Shown here: piece after piece, positions 12,255 to 19,158 of the stretch | Numbering within the stretch: the stretch's first letter is position 1 | How the letters are laid out: the number at the start of each line of letters is the position of its first letter | IMG/VR virus record: IMGVR_UViG_3300020159_000975 | Coordinates: 1-22,623 of that record | DNA length: 22,623 nt | Direction: 5' to 3' (one strand) | Origin: a virus | The notes under the pieces: model-generated | The model's database searches: none | Seen by the model: the letters and a program-made list of their open reading frames with translations, nothing else | What the model was told of the DNA's origin: nothing | Translations under genes and position numbers: made by a program

Positions 12255-12787
12255 TATCGCCACGCTGGTTTCAAGTATGCAAGCATTGCTTGACGACGCT
12301 CATTAATTTCTGCTGGAGATGTGGCAACAGTATTTGCTTTACCGTCGTTAACAAGGTGAGGTGCTGGAAGTAGTGCTACCTGTGGCGTACTACGCAATGA
12401 TTGATACACATTAACTCCGTTTACATTCACGTAAGCAGATTTCATCTGACGTTCAATTCCAGACATTGGGTTAATTCCATCAGGCCAGAAGTACATAGAT
12501 GGCTCAATGCGCTCACCTTTGTGTACACCGCGTTGATACGCTTTCTGGTTGACACGAGACTTGATACTATCCAACAAACGGTCATCACGACGTGAGCGGA
12601 TAGTGCCAAGGTATCCATCAGGATACTCGGCAGATGGAACACGTCCCACGCCAATGCGGGACGCATCCATAGGGTCACGGGCTACAGAAGTTCCTGAACC
12701 ACCCTGGTTGTTGTACCCATACACACCGCCAGCCCCAAGGGACTGCCAGTTCTGTGATGGTGAAAAGTTGTTTACTCCACCTGGCAT
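12254..12787 (-). CDS. Conserved hypothetical protein, 177 aa
   Basis: The N-terminal 40 residues are Gly/Asn/Ser-rich and flexible. The core (PSAEYPDGYLGTIRSRRDDR, then AYQRGVHKGERI, MYFWPDGINPMSGIE) looks like a conserved compact domain that I believe recurs in actinophages without a named function. The C-terminus is helical (SPAEINERRQAMLAYLKPAW). No Cys, signal or membrane segment. TAATG overlaps link it to genes on both sides. A virion-associated role is possible but unproven. Confidence 0.75.
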   Translation of the reverse strand: MPGGVNNFSPSQNWQSLGAGGVYGYNNQGGSGTSVARDPMDASRIGVGRVPSAEYPDGYLGTIRSRRDDRLLDSIKSRVNQKAYQRGVHKGERIEPSMYFWPDGINPMSGIERQMKSAYVNVNGVNVYQSLRSTPQVALLPAPHLVNDGKANTVATSPAEINERRQAMLAYLKPAWR

Positions 12788-13347
12788 TAGTTAACCTTCG
12801 GTGGACGTGGCTCGGTAATACCGTGACGTTTACGTGCTGCTTCGTTACGGATATTACGCATATTGTGCATATTCCAAACTGCATCTTCGTTGCGAGAAAT
12901 CATTTTCTTTTCAGCAGTCTTCTTGTATTTGTGTCCTGTAGACAAATCAAGTTGAACGCCTTTTTCTTTTGCCTTAGAGTCAACCCAACTACCCATTACC
13001 GCTTTAGAGTCAGTTGCATGTCCTTGCAAACGCAAGAAATGAGACGCAAACTGCTGTGCACTTAAACTTGGGGATTTAGTTCCTGTACTTTCAAACGCTG
13101 TGTCAACTGGGTGACCACTGAGTTTAGATGGCTCTTTTCCTACTAAAAATACTTTTTCACCAGGCTGAATAACATTGCCGCTGGTCAGGTTAATTGAGGC
13201 TCCACCGTAGTGATTTGTGGAGTCAATAAACTCTTGAGCTCCTTTTGGATTACTAGCTAACAGGCGTGTTTCTTCTTTAGTGTAGCTTGGGCGTGAACTT
13301 TCCTTCACTTGCGCTGCTACGCTACGTCCGTCACTGTTAGGAATCAT
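12787..13347 (-). CDS. Hypothetical protein, 186 aa
   Basis: First gene left of the divergent 50-base gap, so probably led by its own promoter; AAGGA stands ten bases before ATG. The protein has a helical N-terminus (TKEETRLLASNPKGAQEFID), a central region with strand-like INLTSGNVIQPGEKVFLVGK, a TKSPSLSAQQFASHFLRLQG helix and a basic His/Arg/Asn-rich C-terminus (NMHNMRNIRNEAARKRHG). No family recognised. The short beta portion could be a small SH3-like or OB-like fold. It shares a TAATG junction with the next gene. Confidence 0.7.
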   Translation of the reverse strand: MIPNSDGRSVAAQVKESSRPSYTKEETRLLASNPKGAQEFIDSTNHYGGASINLTSGNVIQPGEKVFLVGKEPSKLSGHPVDTAFESTGTKSPSLSAQQFASHFLRLQGHATDSKAVMGSWVDSKAKEKGVQLDLSTGHKYKKTAEKKMISRNEDAVWNMHNMRNIRNEAARKRHGITEPRPPKVN

Positions 13348-13397
13348 GTTACTATTTTCCTTCTTAGAGCGCTAAATGTCTGTATAAAGGAGACCAA
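13348..13397. promoter_or_regulatory. Divergent intergenic region with likely promoter(s)
   Basis: The only place within the right-hand series where two genes point away from each other (13347 minus, 13398 plus). The 50 bases hold an AAGGAG ribosome-binding site for the plus gene (13387-13392) and AAGGA for the minus gene. GAGCGCT at 13368-13374 contains the palindrome AGCGCT. No standard -35/-10 pair stands out, so promoter placement is inferred from geometry only. Confidence 0.35.
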
Positions 13398-13559
13398 ATG
13401 TCAGTAGACGTTGTTGCCGTAGATTTTAATCCGACTATTTGGGCTGTCTTTTGTGAACTATGTGCCTCGTACATCGGTGAACCAACTCAAGAAGATGAGT
13501 TAGTTGACCGAATGTACGAAGAACATTGCGCCCTCCATGGGCTTGTTCCTGAGAACTAA
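13398..13559 (+). CDS. 53-aa Cys/His microprotein on the opposite strand
   Basis: Too short for many gene callers but well supported: AAAGGAG five bases before ATG, and a sensible protein. It starts MSVDVVAVDFNPTIWAV, then has FCELCASYIGEP, an acidic helix (QEDELVDRMYEEH) and CALHG. The CxxC plus a later H-x-C-x2-H cluster gives four or more zinc ligands; overall acidic, unlike the basic neighbours. It runs against the surrounding minus-strand genes and ends by overlapping the convergent gene by four bases. A lone counter-strand gene with its own signal may be expressed at a different time, for example as a small regulator or anti-host factor. No family recognised. Confidence 0.7.
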   Translation: MSVDVVAVDFNPTIWAVFCELCASYIGEPTQEDELVDRMYEEHCALHGLVPEN

Positions 13560-13810
13560 CCTTTTAAGAAATTTGCTCCAGCGTCTGACTTTGGAAGCGG
13601 CGTTGACCCAGCATCCTCAAAGTTCAACGTACTACCAGCAGTTTGACGAGAGAGTGATGCTCCCCTTCGTGGACGCCAAGCAGTCTGTTGACCAACAGTT
13701 GTGTTAGTTGACTTGCTTAATGACAGAGGAGCTTCAGTCTCAACGTGGTATTGCGTAGGCTTGCCTGTGAGACTGTTAGCACCAAACTCTTCTGAAGAAA
13801 GAAATGACAT
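13556..13810 (-). CDS. Small Ser/Thr-rich hypothetical protein, 84 aa
   Basis: Low-complexity sequence rich in Ser, Thr, Gly and Ala (PLSLSKSTNTTVGQQTAW, then RPRRGASLSRQTAGSTLN), with no Cys, signal or hydrophobic segment; likely flexible. The ATG is one base after the upstream stop (TAAATG), supporting coupling. It ends with TAG overlapping the + strand microgene's stop. Its composition resembles the next gene to the right, suggesting a shared role or origin. Confidence 0.6.
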   Translation of the reverse strand: MSFLSSEEFGANSLTGKPTQYHVETEAPLSLSKSTNTTVGQQTAWRPRRGASLSRQTAGSTLNFEDAGSTPLPKSDAGANFLKG

Positions 13811-13811
13811 T

Positions 13812-14264
13812 TTAGTATGACGCGCTATTTCCGTCGTTAAAGTTGGGTGTTTGACGACCAGCTACTGAACGAATAACTCTGCCACTTGACATCGTTGCTG
13901 ACGCTGCTGGGTCATACCCTGCAGGAAACTTTACGGAGATACGATGACGAGCACCCATACGCTCTGACTGTGCTGCATTACCTGCAGAAACATTTGAACG
14001 GTTTGCTTTTCCACCCGCTGTTGGGTCTCCAGCTTGTGTGTTCTTCTTTGCAACTTTAGTTCCACGTGATGGTGCAGATGGTGCAAGCTTTGCAGCATCC
14101 ATACCCATATAACGACGTGGTGAAGTTGCGTGTTCTGCAGAAGCTAAAATTTCTTCTGTTGTTGGAATATTTTTATTCATACTCTTACCTGCTGACTCTA
14201 GATGCGATGTAGGGGCGCCCATACGACGACGCATTGCGTGACCCATGTCTGACCAATTTGCCAT
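13812..14264 (-). CDS. Hypothetical protein, 150 aa
   Basis: Starts MANWSDMGHAMRRRMGAPTS after a good AAGGAG ribosome-binding site. Mostly polar, Ala/Gly/Ser/Arg-rich with a basic middle (SRGTKVAKKNTQAGD) and a short structured segment (GARHRISVKFPAGYDPAAS, then GRVIRSVAGRQTPNFNDGN). The last part shares Gly-Arg-Gln-Thr and Asn-Phe residues with the downstream 84-aa protein (SRQTAGSTLNF), hinting at related short motifs. No family recognised. A 36-base gap separates it from the SpoVS-like gene, so it heads the small-protein block. Confidence 0.7.
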   Translation of the reverse strand: MANWSDMGHAMRRRMGAPTSHLESAGKSMNKNIPTTEEILASAEHATSPRRYMGMDAAKLAPSAPSRGTKVAKKNTQAGDPTAGGKANRSNVSAGNAAQSERMGARHRISVKFPAGYDPAASATMSSGRVIRSVAGRQTPNFNDGNSASY

Positions 14265-14300
14265 TCTAACTCCTTGCCTTGGTATAAGGATACGACGAAT

Positions 14301-14591
14301 TTAGCTTGCTGTAATGTGAAAAACGATTGCAGAAATCTCACCGTCTCGTGACTCAATCGTTGTAAACCCTGGCTTATCTGTTAAATCCATACCACGAGGG
14401 GCTACGTACCCACGAGCAATGGCAATGGCTTTAACTGCTTGGTTTACTGCTCCTGCACCAACAGCACGAAGTTTTACTTCACGCTTATCGTAAATGGCAT
14501 GGGCAATGGCTGAGGCTACGCTTTGCGGATTGGAGCTTGCGCTTACTCGCAAAAACGGCTCTTCTGTTGATATTTCTGGTGTGTTACTCAA
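14301..14591 (-). CDS. spoVS: SpoVS-family (Alba-like) nucleic-acid-binding protein
   Basis: Residues 12-94 match the stage V sporulation protein S family closely: FLRVSASSNPQSVASAIAHA, then VGAGAVNQAVKAIAIARGYV, APRGMDL, and a closing FTTIESRDGEISAIVFHI strand pair. SpoVS proteins are small Alba-like dimers thought to bind nucleic acids and, in Bacillus, affect septation and spore coat completion. The length (96 aa) is normal with a short extra N-terminus. The start is TTG at 14591 with AGGA about eight bases upstream; no better ATG precedes the conserved domain. In a phage a chromatin-like or gene-regulating role is likely. It lies between the RuvC-like gene and the small basic-protein block, with gaps of 53 and 36 bases. 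Confidence 0.9.
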   Translation of the reverse strand: MSNTPEISTEEPFLRVSASSNPQSVASAIAHAIYDKREVKLRAVGAGAVNQAVKAIAIARGYVAPRGMDLTDKPGFTTIESRDGEISAIVFHITAS

Positions 14592-14644
14592 TTGTTAGTC
14601 CTTTGGTTTGGTTTGGTGTGCCACTCCCGAACTAAAGGATAGGT

Positions 14645-15232
14645 CTAAAACCGCGCTTGGTCTCGGTATTTAGGGTCTGACATTTGCTCAGCTACTGCCT
14701 TTTCAACTTCGTTAATTGAAAATTTTCCTACAAGGCGTGCCAAAGCGTAGGAATCTGCAGCATTGTCGTCGTTAAACTCCACGCCCCATCGCTTGTAAAT
14801 CTGTAACAACATCTCTTGTTTCTTGGCGTTTCCCTTACCAGATGCGTACTTTTTTAGCGTCATTGGCGGAACTTTAAGGGGGAATCTACGTGGGTCCTCT
14901 TCACCGTACATATCGTAAATTGCTAAACGTACTGTTGCTGAAAGTTCTCCAAGAACTAACGCCGCTTGGCTTGCAAGGACTGTTCCTTCCATTGCTAAAT
15001 CTACAACGTCTAAATCGTGTTCTTCTAAATACATTAAGTGGTCTGTTAACCATTGACGGATATCTACAAGGCGCTCAATTCCAAAGTAAGGAGATTTGTA
15101 TACCCAAGTGATGTGTTTCTTTGGGTCGTCTAGTGATAGTGCAGTTAACGCAAACCCTGTAAGGGATTGGTCAATACCGATTGACACCTTGCCTGCAGTG
15201 TTTAATCCGCCGTCTATTACCTTAGTTGTCAT
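14645..15232 (-). CDS. RuvC-like Holliday junction resolvase
   Basis: 195 aa with an RNase H-like fold and the four acids expected for RuvC-type resolvases: Asp21 in VSIGIDQSLTGFAL, Glu82 in DLAMEGTVLAS, and Asp156 and Asp160 in NDDNAADSYALA. A GKGNAKKQEM segment (about 132-141) matches the DNA-contacting loop before the last acids. It would cut four-way junctions made during recombination or packaging. The start overlaps the dNMP kinase end by 11 bases. Its placement with RecA and two PD-(D/E)XK nucleases gives a full recombination set. The N-terminus has a short extra tail of 16 residues. Confidence 0.85.
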   Translation of the reverse strand: MTTKVIDGGLNTAGKVSIGIDQSLTGFALTALSLDDPKKHITWVYKSPYFGIERLVDIRQWLTDHLMYLEEHDLDVVDLAMEGTVLASQAALVLGELSATVRLAIYDMYGEEDPRRFPLKVPPMTLKKYASGKGNAKKQEMLLQIYKRWGVEFNDDNAADSYALARLVGKFSINEVEKAVAEQMSDPKYRDQARF

Positions 15233-15761
15233 AAGCGTGAGAGTCCATTCTTGTGTGGACTAGTAACTCTAGTTCCTCAAGCGTGCCTCCGTTGCTTAAA
15301 ATCTTATCTACTTTGTATCCATCTAAATCTGACTCAGAAATGTGAGTATTAACTGCTGCAACTCCTGGGCGTTTAACCCGCCACAGTTGACCACCACGTT
15401 GTTTGATGCACTCAGCTTCATTTAAAAACCTAACATCAGAAATAACAATGTTATCTTTGGAGTTAAGGTCTTTTAGTGCTTGATAAATCCAAAAGTCATC
15501 CCCAAATGTTTTACGAGCACCTACCCCTAAACTTTGAAGCAAGTGCCGTATTTCAGGAAACAAGATTTTTGCTTGGTCCCAACCATAAGCACTAACAACG
15601 CTTTCAACCCTAAACCCATCTCTAATCAAAGGGTTTGTTTCAATTAACAACTCTCTAATCTTGTCTGCAAATGCAACGCGGGTGTACCCGTAGTTTTGAA
15701 CAAGACTATTTGCAACACTGTCCTTACCTGATTGTGCGTAACCTGTTAGGCCGATAATCAT
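15222..15761 (-). CDS. Deoxynucleoside monophosphate kinase
   Basis: Phosphorylates dNMPs to dNDPs using ATP, supplying phage DNA synthesis. The P-loop is GYAQSGKDS (residues 7-15) directly after the first beta strand MIIGLT; later motifs are VAFADKIRELL (substrate side), LLQSLGVGARKTFGDDFWI, and NIVISDVRFLNEAECIKQRG, the typical pattern of T4 gp1-type kinases. 179 aa is normal for the family. It overlaps the upstream gene by ATGA and the RuvC-like gene by 11 bases. Partners in dNTP supply here are the class II RNR and host NDP kinase. Confidence 0.88.
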   Translation of the reverse strand: MIIGLTGYAQSGKDSVANSLVQNYGYTRVAFADKIRELLIETNPLIRDGFRVESVVSAYGWDQAKILFPEIRHLLQSLGVGARKTFGDDFWIYQALKDLNSKDNIVISDVRFLNEAECIKQRGGQLWRVKRPGVAAVNTHISESDLDGYKVDKILSNGGTLEELELLVHTRMDSHAYDN

Positions 15762-16228
15762 GTGGAGAACTTATCCTTTCGTGTTGCACGGAAATCATTT
15801 GTACGGCGAGTAATCTCACGAGACACCAGCGCAACATCTCGCTCAAAGTTGTTTGCTACAACCTCAACCATTTTGCGGTAAGCGTAGGCGTGTGTAAGTT
15901 GGTCTTCTAAATCCATAATCTTTGGGTCAGCAGCAACTTGAGCCTTGATAAGAGTAACTCTCTCACCTTTAACTTTTGAGTTGTCTTTAGCTAAAAACAA
16001 TTGAGCTTCTAAAGAATCTTTCTTTTTGTTCAGTACGTGCTCATCTACCTGACATGCAGCTAACTGACCTGCAACAAAGTTAGACCACGCTGTTAGTTGA
16101 GTAAACAATGCGCTAAGTTCATCGCTGTCTAACACTGAAATATCTCGTGGCATTTTTGGTTGCTCTGATTGGTCAGGCCACATACTAATGTTTTGTTCTA
16201 ACATCTTCTTTACTGCAAGTCCTGACAT
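15758..16228 (-). CDS. Helical hypothetical protein, about 156 aa
   Basis: No named family, though similar helical proteins lie beside RecA/Cas4-like genes in actinophages. From the ATG at 16228: MSGLAVKKMLEQNISMWPDQ, a polar linker, then long helices (DELSALFTQLTAWSNFVAGQ; DSLEAQLFLAKDN; LTHAYAYRKMVEVVANNFER) with heptad-like spacing, ending in a basic REITRRTNDFRATRKDKF tail. Likely a coiled coil that binds DNA or a nuclease partner. The longer frame to 16303 would overlap the Cas4-like gene by 65 bases, so the ATG ten bases after that gene's stop is preferred. Confidence 0.75.
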   Translation of the reverse strand: MSGLAVKKMLEQNISMWPDQSEQPKMPRDISVLDSDELSALFTQLTAWSNFVAGQLAACQVDEHVLNKKKDSLEAQLFLAKDNSKVKGERVTLIKAQVAADPKIMDLEDQLTHAYAYRKMVEVVANNFERDVALVSREITRRTNDFRATRKDKFST

Positions 16229-16238
16229 TGGCCCTAAA

Positions 16239-17096
16239 TTAAGCACCCCAACCCTCCAAATCCACAACTGAGTTACAAGATTTGCAACCATCGGAATTAA
16301 CATTGCACTCAGGCATCTTACCTTCGGTAACTGCTTTCATCAGTTTCTGTGCACTAAAGAAGATTCGCTCAACCATTTCGTAATCAGCTTTAACTGTAAA
16401 TTCTTTTGTAGCTTGGTCTGCTTTGTTCTCGTACAAGAACACAATCTCCTTTGGAGCTTTATCTCCGTACATACGGTGTGCTAATTCTAGATACATCTGG
16501 CCCTGCAGTAAGTGACTACGGAATGGGCGACGGATGTTGTTGAATGCTTTGGCAATATCTCCGCCAGCATCTGCGAGGATGTCTGGAGCTTCAAAGCGTA
16601 GGGTTCCTGCGCCAATAGACTTAATTTCAATTAAGCAGTCATCTCCGATGTCTTTAATCCAACCATCTGTGTGACCTGCAATGCGTAGGTTGTCATCTAC
16701 AAGGGTAACCTCTCGGTACTCCATAACGTCTTCACGACCACAGTCTTTGCAAGCTGGGGAAATACCTATCGTCATTACTTGGCAGGCTAAGCACTCAAAC
16801 TTCCCATAGAGAACGTTCATCTCTTGGAATCTCTTCTGCCATTTAGCGTGGATGTAGTGTCCTTCGTCAAAAATGTTTTGCAATCTTAGGTTTGGTTTAT
16901 CTCTCTTCGCTTCTCCACCCGTTAACAGATGATAGGCATAACGGTGACACCAGTCAGGTTTGACTATCTCTGACGGGTGGAGTACATCTTGGCGACGGTC
17001 GTCTAACGGACGGCGCATAAGGTGCCGTTCAACATCACCCAATAAGCGTGTTGTCGTCTTCTTTGCATCTAAGAACTTCTTAAGTTCTGTAGCCAT
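16239..17096 (-). CDS. Cas4/RecB-like PD-(D/E)XK exonuclease with Fe-S and zinc cysteines
   Basis: 285 aa DNA end-processing nuclease. The active site is visible as GHTDGWI (Asp144), LIEIKS (Glu157, Lys159) and the later QGQMYLEL (about Gln198-200). A Cys at 50 (PDWCHRYAYH) plus Cys264, 271 and 274 near the C-terminus match the four-cysteine Fe-S layout of Cas4/AddB-type nucleases. Between them is a separate zinc knuckle (CLAC at 102-105, CKDCG at 116-120), inserted before the catalytic strand. It would resect DNA ends for RecA-mediated recombination. Although related to CRISPR Cas4, no cas1/cas2 or repeat array is present, so this is a phage replication/recombination version. AAGGA precedes the ATG, one base after the whiB stop. 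Confidence 0.88.
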   Translation of the reverse strand: MATELKKFLDAKKTTTRLLGDVERHLMRRPLDDRRQDVLHPSEIVKPDWCHRYAYHLLTGGEAKRDKPNLRLQNIFDEGHYIHAKWQKRFQEMNVLYGKFECLACQVMTIGISPACKDCGREDVMEYREVTLVDDNLRIAGHTDGWIKDIGDDCLIEIKSIGAGTLRFEAPDILADAGGDIAKAFNNIRRPFRSHLLQGQMYLELAHRMYGDKAPKEIVFLYENKADQATKEFTVKADYEMVERIFFSAQKLMKAVTEGKMPECNVNSDGCKSCNSVVDLEGWGA

Positions 17097-17097
17097 G

Positions 17098-17430
17098 TTA
17101 GTCCTTACTGAAAATAAACTCCTTAAGAGTCATCTTCTTAGCGAATGATTTTTTCCACTTACGTATTAAAGCATTTCTTTCTCTGTGGCTCAATCCTCCC
17201 CAGATTCCGTGTGGTTCGTCACGAGTGACCGCATCCCACAAACAATCTTTTAGTACAGGGCATGGACTTTTACCGTTTTCACCAAGGCAATAAACCTTAG
17301 CTTTATCAGCAATTAATTTGTATCGGTCCTTATCTCTTGGAGGGTAGAAGATGTCTTCTTCATCCTGGGTTTTAGGAGCGGCTCCAAAGCAACGTGCTTT
17401 GGACCACCATGGCGATTCATTTTCATACAT
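17098..17430 (-). CDS. whiB: WhiB-family transcriptional regulator (variant Cys spacing)
   Basis: 110 aa. The four Fe-S cysteines are Cys14 (ARCFG), Cys48, Cys57 and Cys63 (YCLGENGKSPCPVLKDC), followed by EPHGIWGGLSHRERNAL (GIWGG turn, 75-79) and a basic C-terminal DNA-binding tail (RKWKKSFAKK). Typical Wbl proteins have C-x2-C-x5-C here; this one has C-x8-C-x5-C because six residues are added. Wbl proteins act with the host primary sigma factor; a phage relative (WhiB of TM4) alters host septation and exclusion, so this one may reprogramme host transcription or its own genes. AAAGGA lies 12 bases before the ATG, longer than usual. A strong marker for an actinobacterial host. Confidence 0.92.
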   Translation of the reverse strand: MYENESPWWSKARCFGAAPKTQDEEDIFYPPRDKDRYKLIADKAKVYCLGENGKSPCPVLKDCLWDAVTRDEPHGIWGGLSHRERNALIRKWKKSFAKKMTLKEFIFSKD

Positions 17431-17433
17431 ATA

Positions 17434-17751
17434 TTAAGCATCCTTTAGACGGTCCCTCATCTCTAGAAAGTCGTCTTCAAGAAGAATCACGTAATTCTCC
17501 CCATCTAAATGAACGCCCAGTACTGGCATACGTCCATCAAGGATGGCCTCTGTCGTTATTTTTTTCAACACCTCTGACTTTACAGAAAAAGATTTCTTCC
17601 CCGTAAACTTGTGCTCAATCAAGAGGTCGCTTGACCGAACATCTCCCTTGTGGGACCAAAACGCTCCAGATGCAGCCATAGTTTTACCGCCAATTTTCTT
17701 AGCAAGTCTTTTTTCGTGCTTCTGGGATTGTTTTTGTCCTTCAGTCTTCAT
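17434..17751 (-). CDS. PD-(D/E)XK endonuclease, Holliday-junction-resolvase-like
   Basis: 105 aa. The pattern is that of a minimal archaeal-Hjc/RecB-type nuclease: an N-terminal Glu in a basic helix (QKHEKRLAKKIGGKTMA), SGAFWSHKGDVRSSDLLIEH with the catalytic Asp and the Glu-x-Lys pair (IEHK), then basic FTGKKSFSVKSEVLKKI and a VLGVHLDGENYVILLEDDF strand pair. It would cut junctions or branched DNA, or act as a nicking enzyme. The ATG at 17751 overlaps the recA stop by 11 bases; a longer frame to 17898 runs deep inside recA and is not credible. Possibly coupled to recA. It is a second junction nuclease in addition to the RuvC-like gene. Confidence 0.75.
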   Translation of the reverse strand: MKTEGQKQSQKHEKRLAKKIGGKTMAASGAFWSHKGDVRSSDLLIEHKFTGKKSFSVKSEVLKKITTEAILDGRMPVLGVHLDGENYVILLEDDFLEMRDRLKDA

Positions 17752-18787
17752 CAATTGCCAATGGTGCTGCATCTGATGAAAGTACCGCTGTTTGTATTGC
17801 TTCTTTAAGGTCAACTTCTTCGCGGATGCTTGCAATGACGGACTCAATGCCCTGCCACTTACGCTCACCGTGATAGAACCAACCACCTTTGCGTTCAATA
17901 ACGCCCATAATTACACCTAGAGAGGCGATTTCTTTAGCGAAATCAAACTCCCCAGGTTCACAGGCACCACCTGGTGCAAAGTAGAAATCAAAGTATGCAA
18001 CACGCTGTGGTGGTGCAGTTTTATTTTTTAATGTACGGACAACAATTTGCTGTCCTACTCGTACCTTGTTTGTTCCTGAACCAATTTCAATCCATTCCTT
18101 ACGGCGTACTTCGCAACGAGTAAAGAACGCATAGTTCTTTCCTTCTCCTCCAGGAGTTGTGCGAGGGTCACCGTGCATAACACCAATCTTCATTCGGTAC
18201 TGGTTGATAATCAACCCAAGCACAGGACGCTCATCCTCGGTTAGGGAACGCTTCATTGCTGTACCAACTACACGGAAAAACTTGTTCGTAAGTAGTGCGC
18301 CACGACCAACGGTTGCCTCACTCATATCCTTTTCCATTTCTGGCATTGGAGAGAGTGCTGGAAGTGAGTCAATAACAATTGCATCTACTGATTTAGATTC
18401 TGCAAACTCAATGACTGCTTGGTATGCCTCTTCCATAATAGAGGTTTCAATAACAATAACGCGAGACGTGTCTACTCCACACATTGCTGCATACTCTGGT
18501 ACCCACTGCTCAGCAGCAACCCAAACGGTTGTGTAATCAGGGTTTAATGCTTGATTCGCCGCAATAGTCTTAAGAGCGAGAGCTGTCTTGCCGTGCGACG
18601 GTTCCCCAATGAGTTCGTTCCATTGATTGCCAGGGAAACCACCGCCCAATACAAAATCAAGGGTAGTAGAGCCACTAGTAATACGAGGGATGATATCACT
18701 ACGAATATCTGACGCCATAACAACAACGTCGCCTTTAAACTTTTTGTTAAGTTGTGCAATAAGTTTGCGTGCTTCAGCATTTATCAA
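17741..18787 (-). CDS. recA: RecA-like recombinase
   Basis: 348 aa strand-exchange ATPase. Walker A is GEPSHGKT (61-68) after ITSGSTTLDFVLGGGFPGNQ; Walker B is DAIVIDSLPAL (Asp140). Later regions (EATVGRGALLTNKFFRVVGT; VLGLIINQYRMKIG; then GDPRTTPGG) correspond to the DNA-binding loops and the conserved Gln/Asn sensor. It looks like the phage-specific RecA branch rather than a bacterial copy. The start is TTG at 18787, overlapping the preceding stop (TTGA), with GGGAG eight bases upstream; an ATG at residue 24 is possible but would trim the N-terminus. Works with the SSB, Cas4-like nuclease and junction nucleases. The acidic tail (AIDED) is overlapped by the next gene. Confidence 0.93.
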   Translation of the reverse strand: MINAEARKLIAQLNKKFKGDVVVMASDIRSDIIPRITSGSTTLDFVLGGGFPGNQWNELIGEPSHGKTALALKTIAANQALNPDYTTVWVAAEQWVPEYAAMCGVDTSRVIVIETSIMEEAYQAVIEFAESKSVDAIVIDSLPALSPMPEMEKDMSEATVGRGALLTNKFFRVVGTAMKRSLTEDERPVLGLIINQYRMKIGVMHGDPRTTPGGEGKNYAFFTRCEVRRKEWIEIGSGTNKVRVGQQIVVRTLKNKTAPPQRVAYFDFYFAPGGACEPGEFDFAKEIASLGVIMGVIERKGGWFYHGERKWQGIESVIASIREEVDLKEAIQTAVLSSDAAPLAIDED

Positions 18788-19158
18788 TTTACTCTCCCAA
18801 TAATTCCCTGTGGATTCCAGTTACTTTGAACATCATTACCTTGCGCAGATTTTGCACTGCCTTCAACCTTAGCTCCAGTCAACGAGCCGTAACGACTGCC
18901 TGCCTGTGTTATTGGGTACCCACAGTCATAACACCTTGCTGCAGCGTTCTGCACTGCCATGTAGTTGTTGCCACCGCACTCAGGACAAGACTGAGTTTGA
19001 CTGGCGCTTTGTGCTTTAGAAAGCGGTTGAGTGTATGCGGGTTGTGGCATTGGAGCCATAGGCTGTTGTGACGGTGGCATTGGTACGTCTGCAGGACGTG
19101 CAACTGGCTGTGCGGGTTGCGCACCAAGTTGTTTAGCCCACCAATCAGCATTACTCAT
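18784..19158 (-). CDS. Pro/Gln-rich protein with C-terminal-half zinc ribbon
   Basis: 124 aa. Residues 1-55 are a Pro/Gln/Ala-rich flexible arm (PPSQQPMAPMPQPAYTQPL) after a short Trp-containing head (MSNADWWAKQLG). Residues about 58-80 form a zinc ribbon, CPECGGNNYM and RCYDCGYP. The tail is polar and ends near WNPQGIIGRVN. It overlaps polymerase (ATGA) and recA (TTGA) by four bases each, so it is made together with both. A flexible arm plus ribbon suggests an adaptor within the replication complex, for instance binding SSB or polymerase; no experimental relative is known to me. Confidence 0.75.
   Translation of the reverse strand: MSNADWWAKQLGAQPAQPVARPADVPMPPSQQPMAPMPQPAYTQPLSKAQSASQTQSCPECGGNNYMAVQNAAARCYDCGYPITQAGSRYGSLTGAKVEGSAKSAQGNDVQSNWNPQGIIGRVN

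Noticed and set aside
15758-16303. Longer start at 16303 for the helical protein
   Set aside because: It would overlap the Cas4-like gene by 65 bases and its extra residues (MLIPMVANLV...) are a translation of that gene's end in another frame.
16239-17096. Part of a CRISPR adaptation module (Cas4)
   Set aside because: No cas1, cas2 or repeat array; the gene sits with RecA and SSB as in many phages.
17752-17898. Longer start of the small PD-(D/E)XK nuclease inside recA
   Set aside because: The extra 49 residues are out-of-frame recA sequence; the conserved nuclease region begins after the ATG at 17751.
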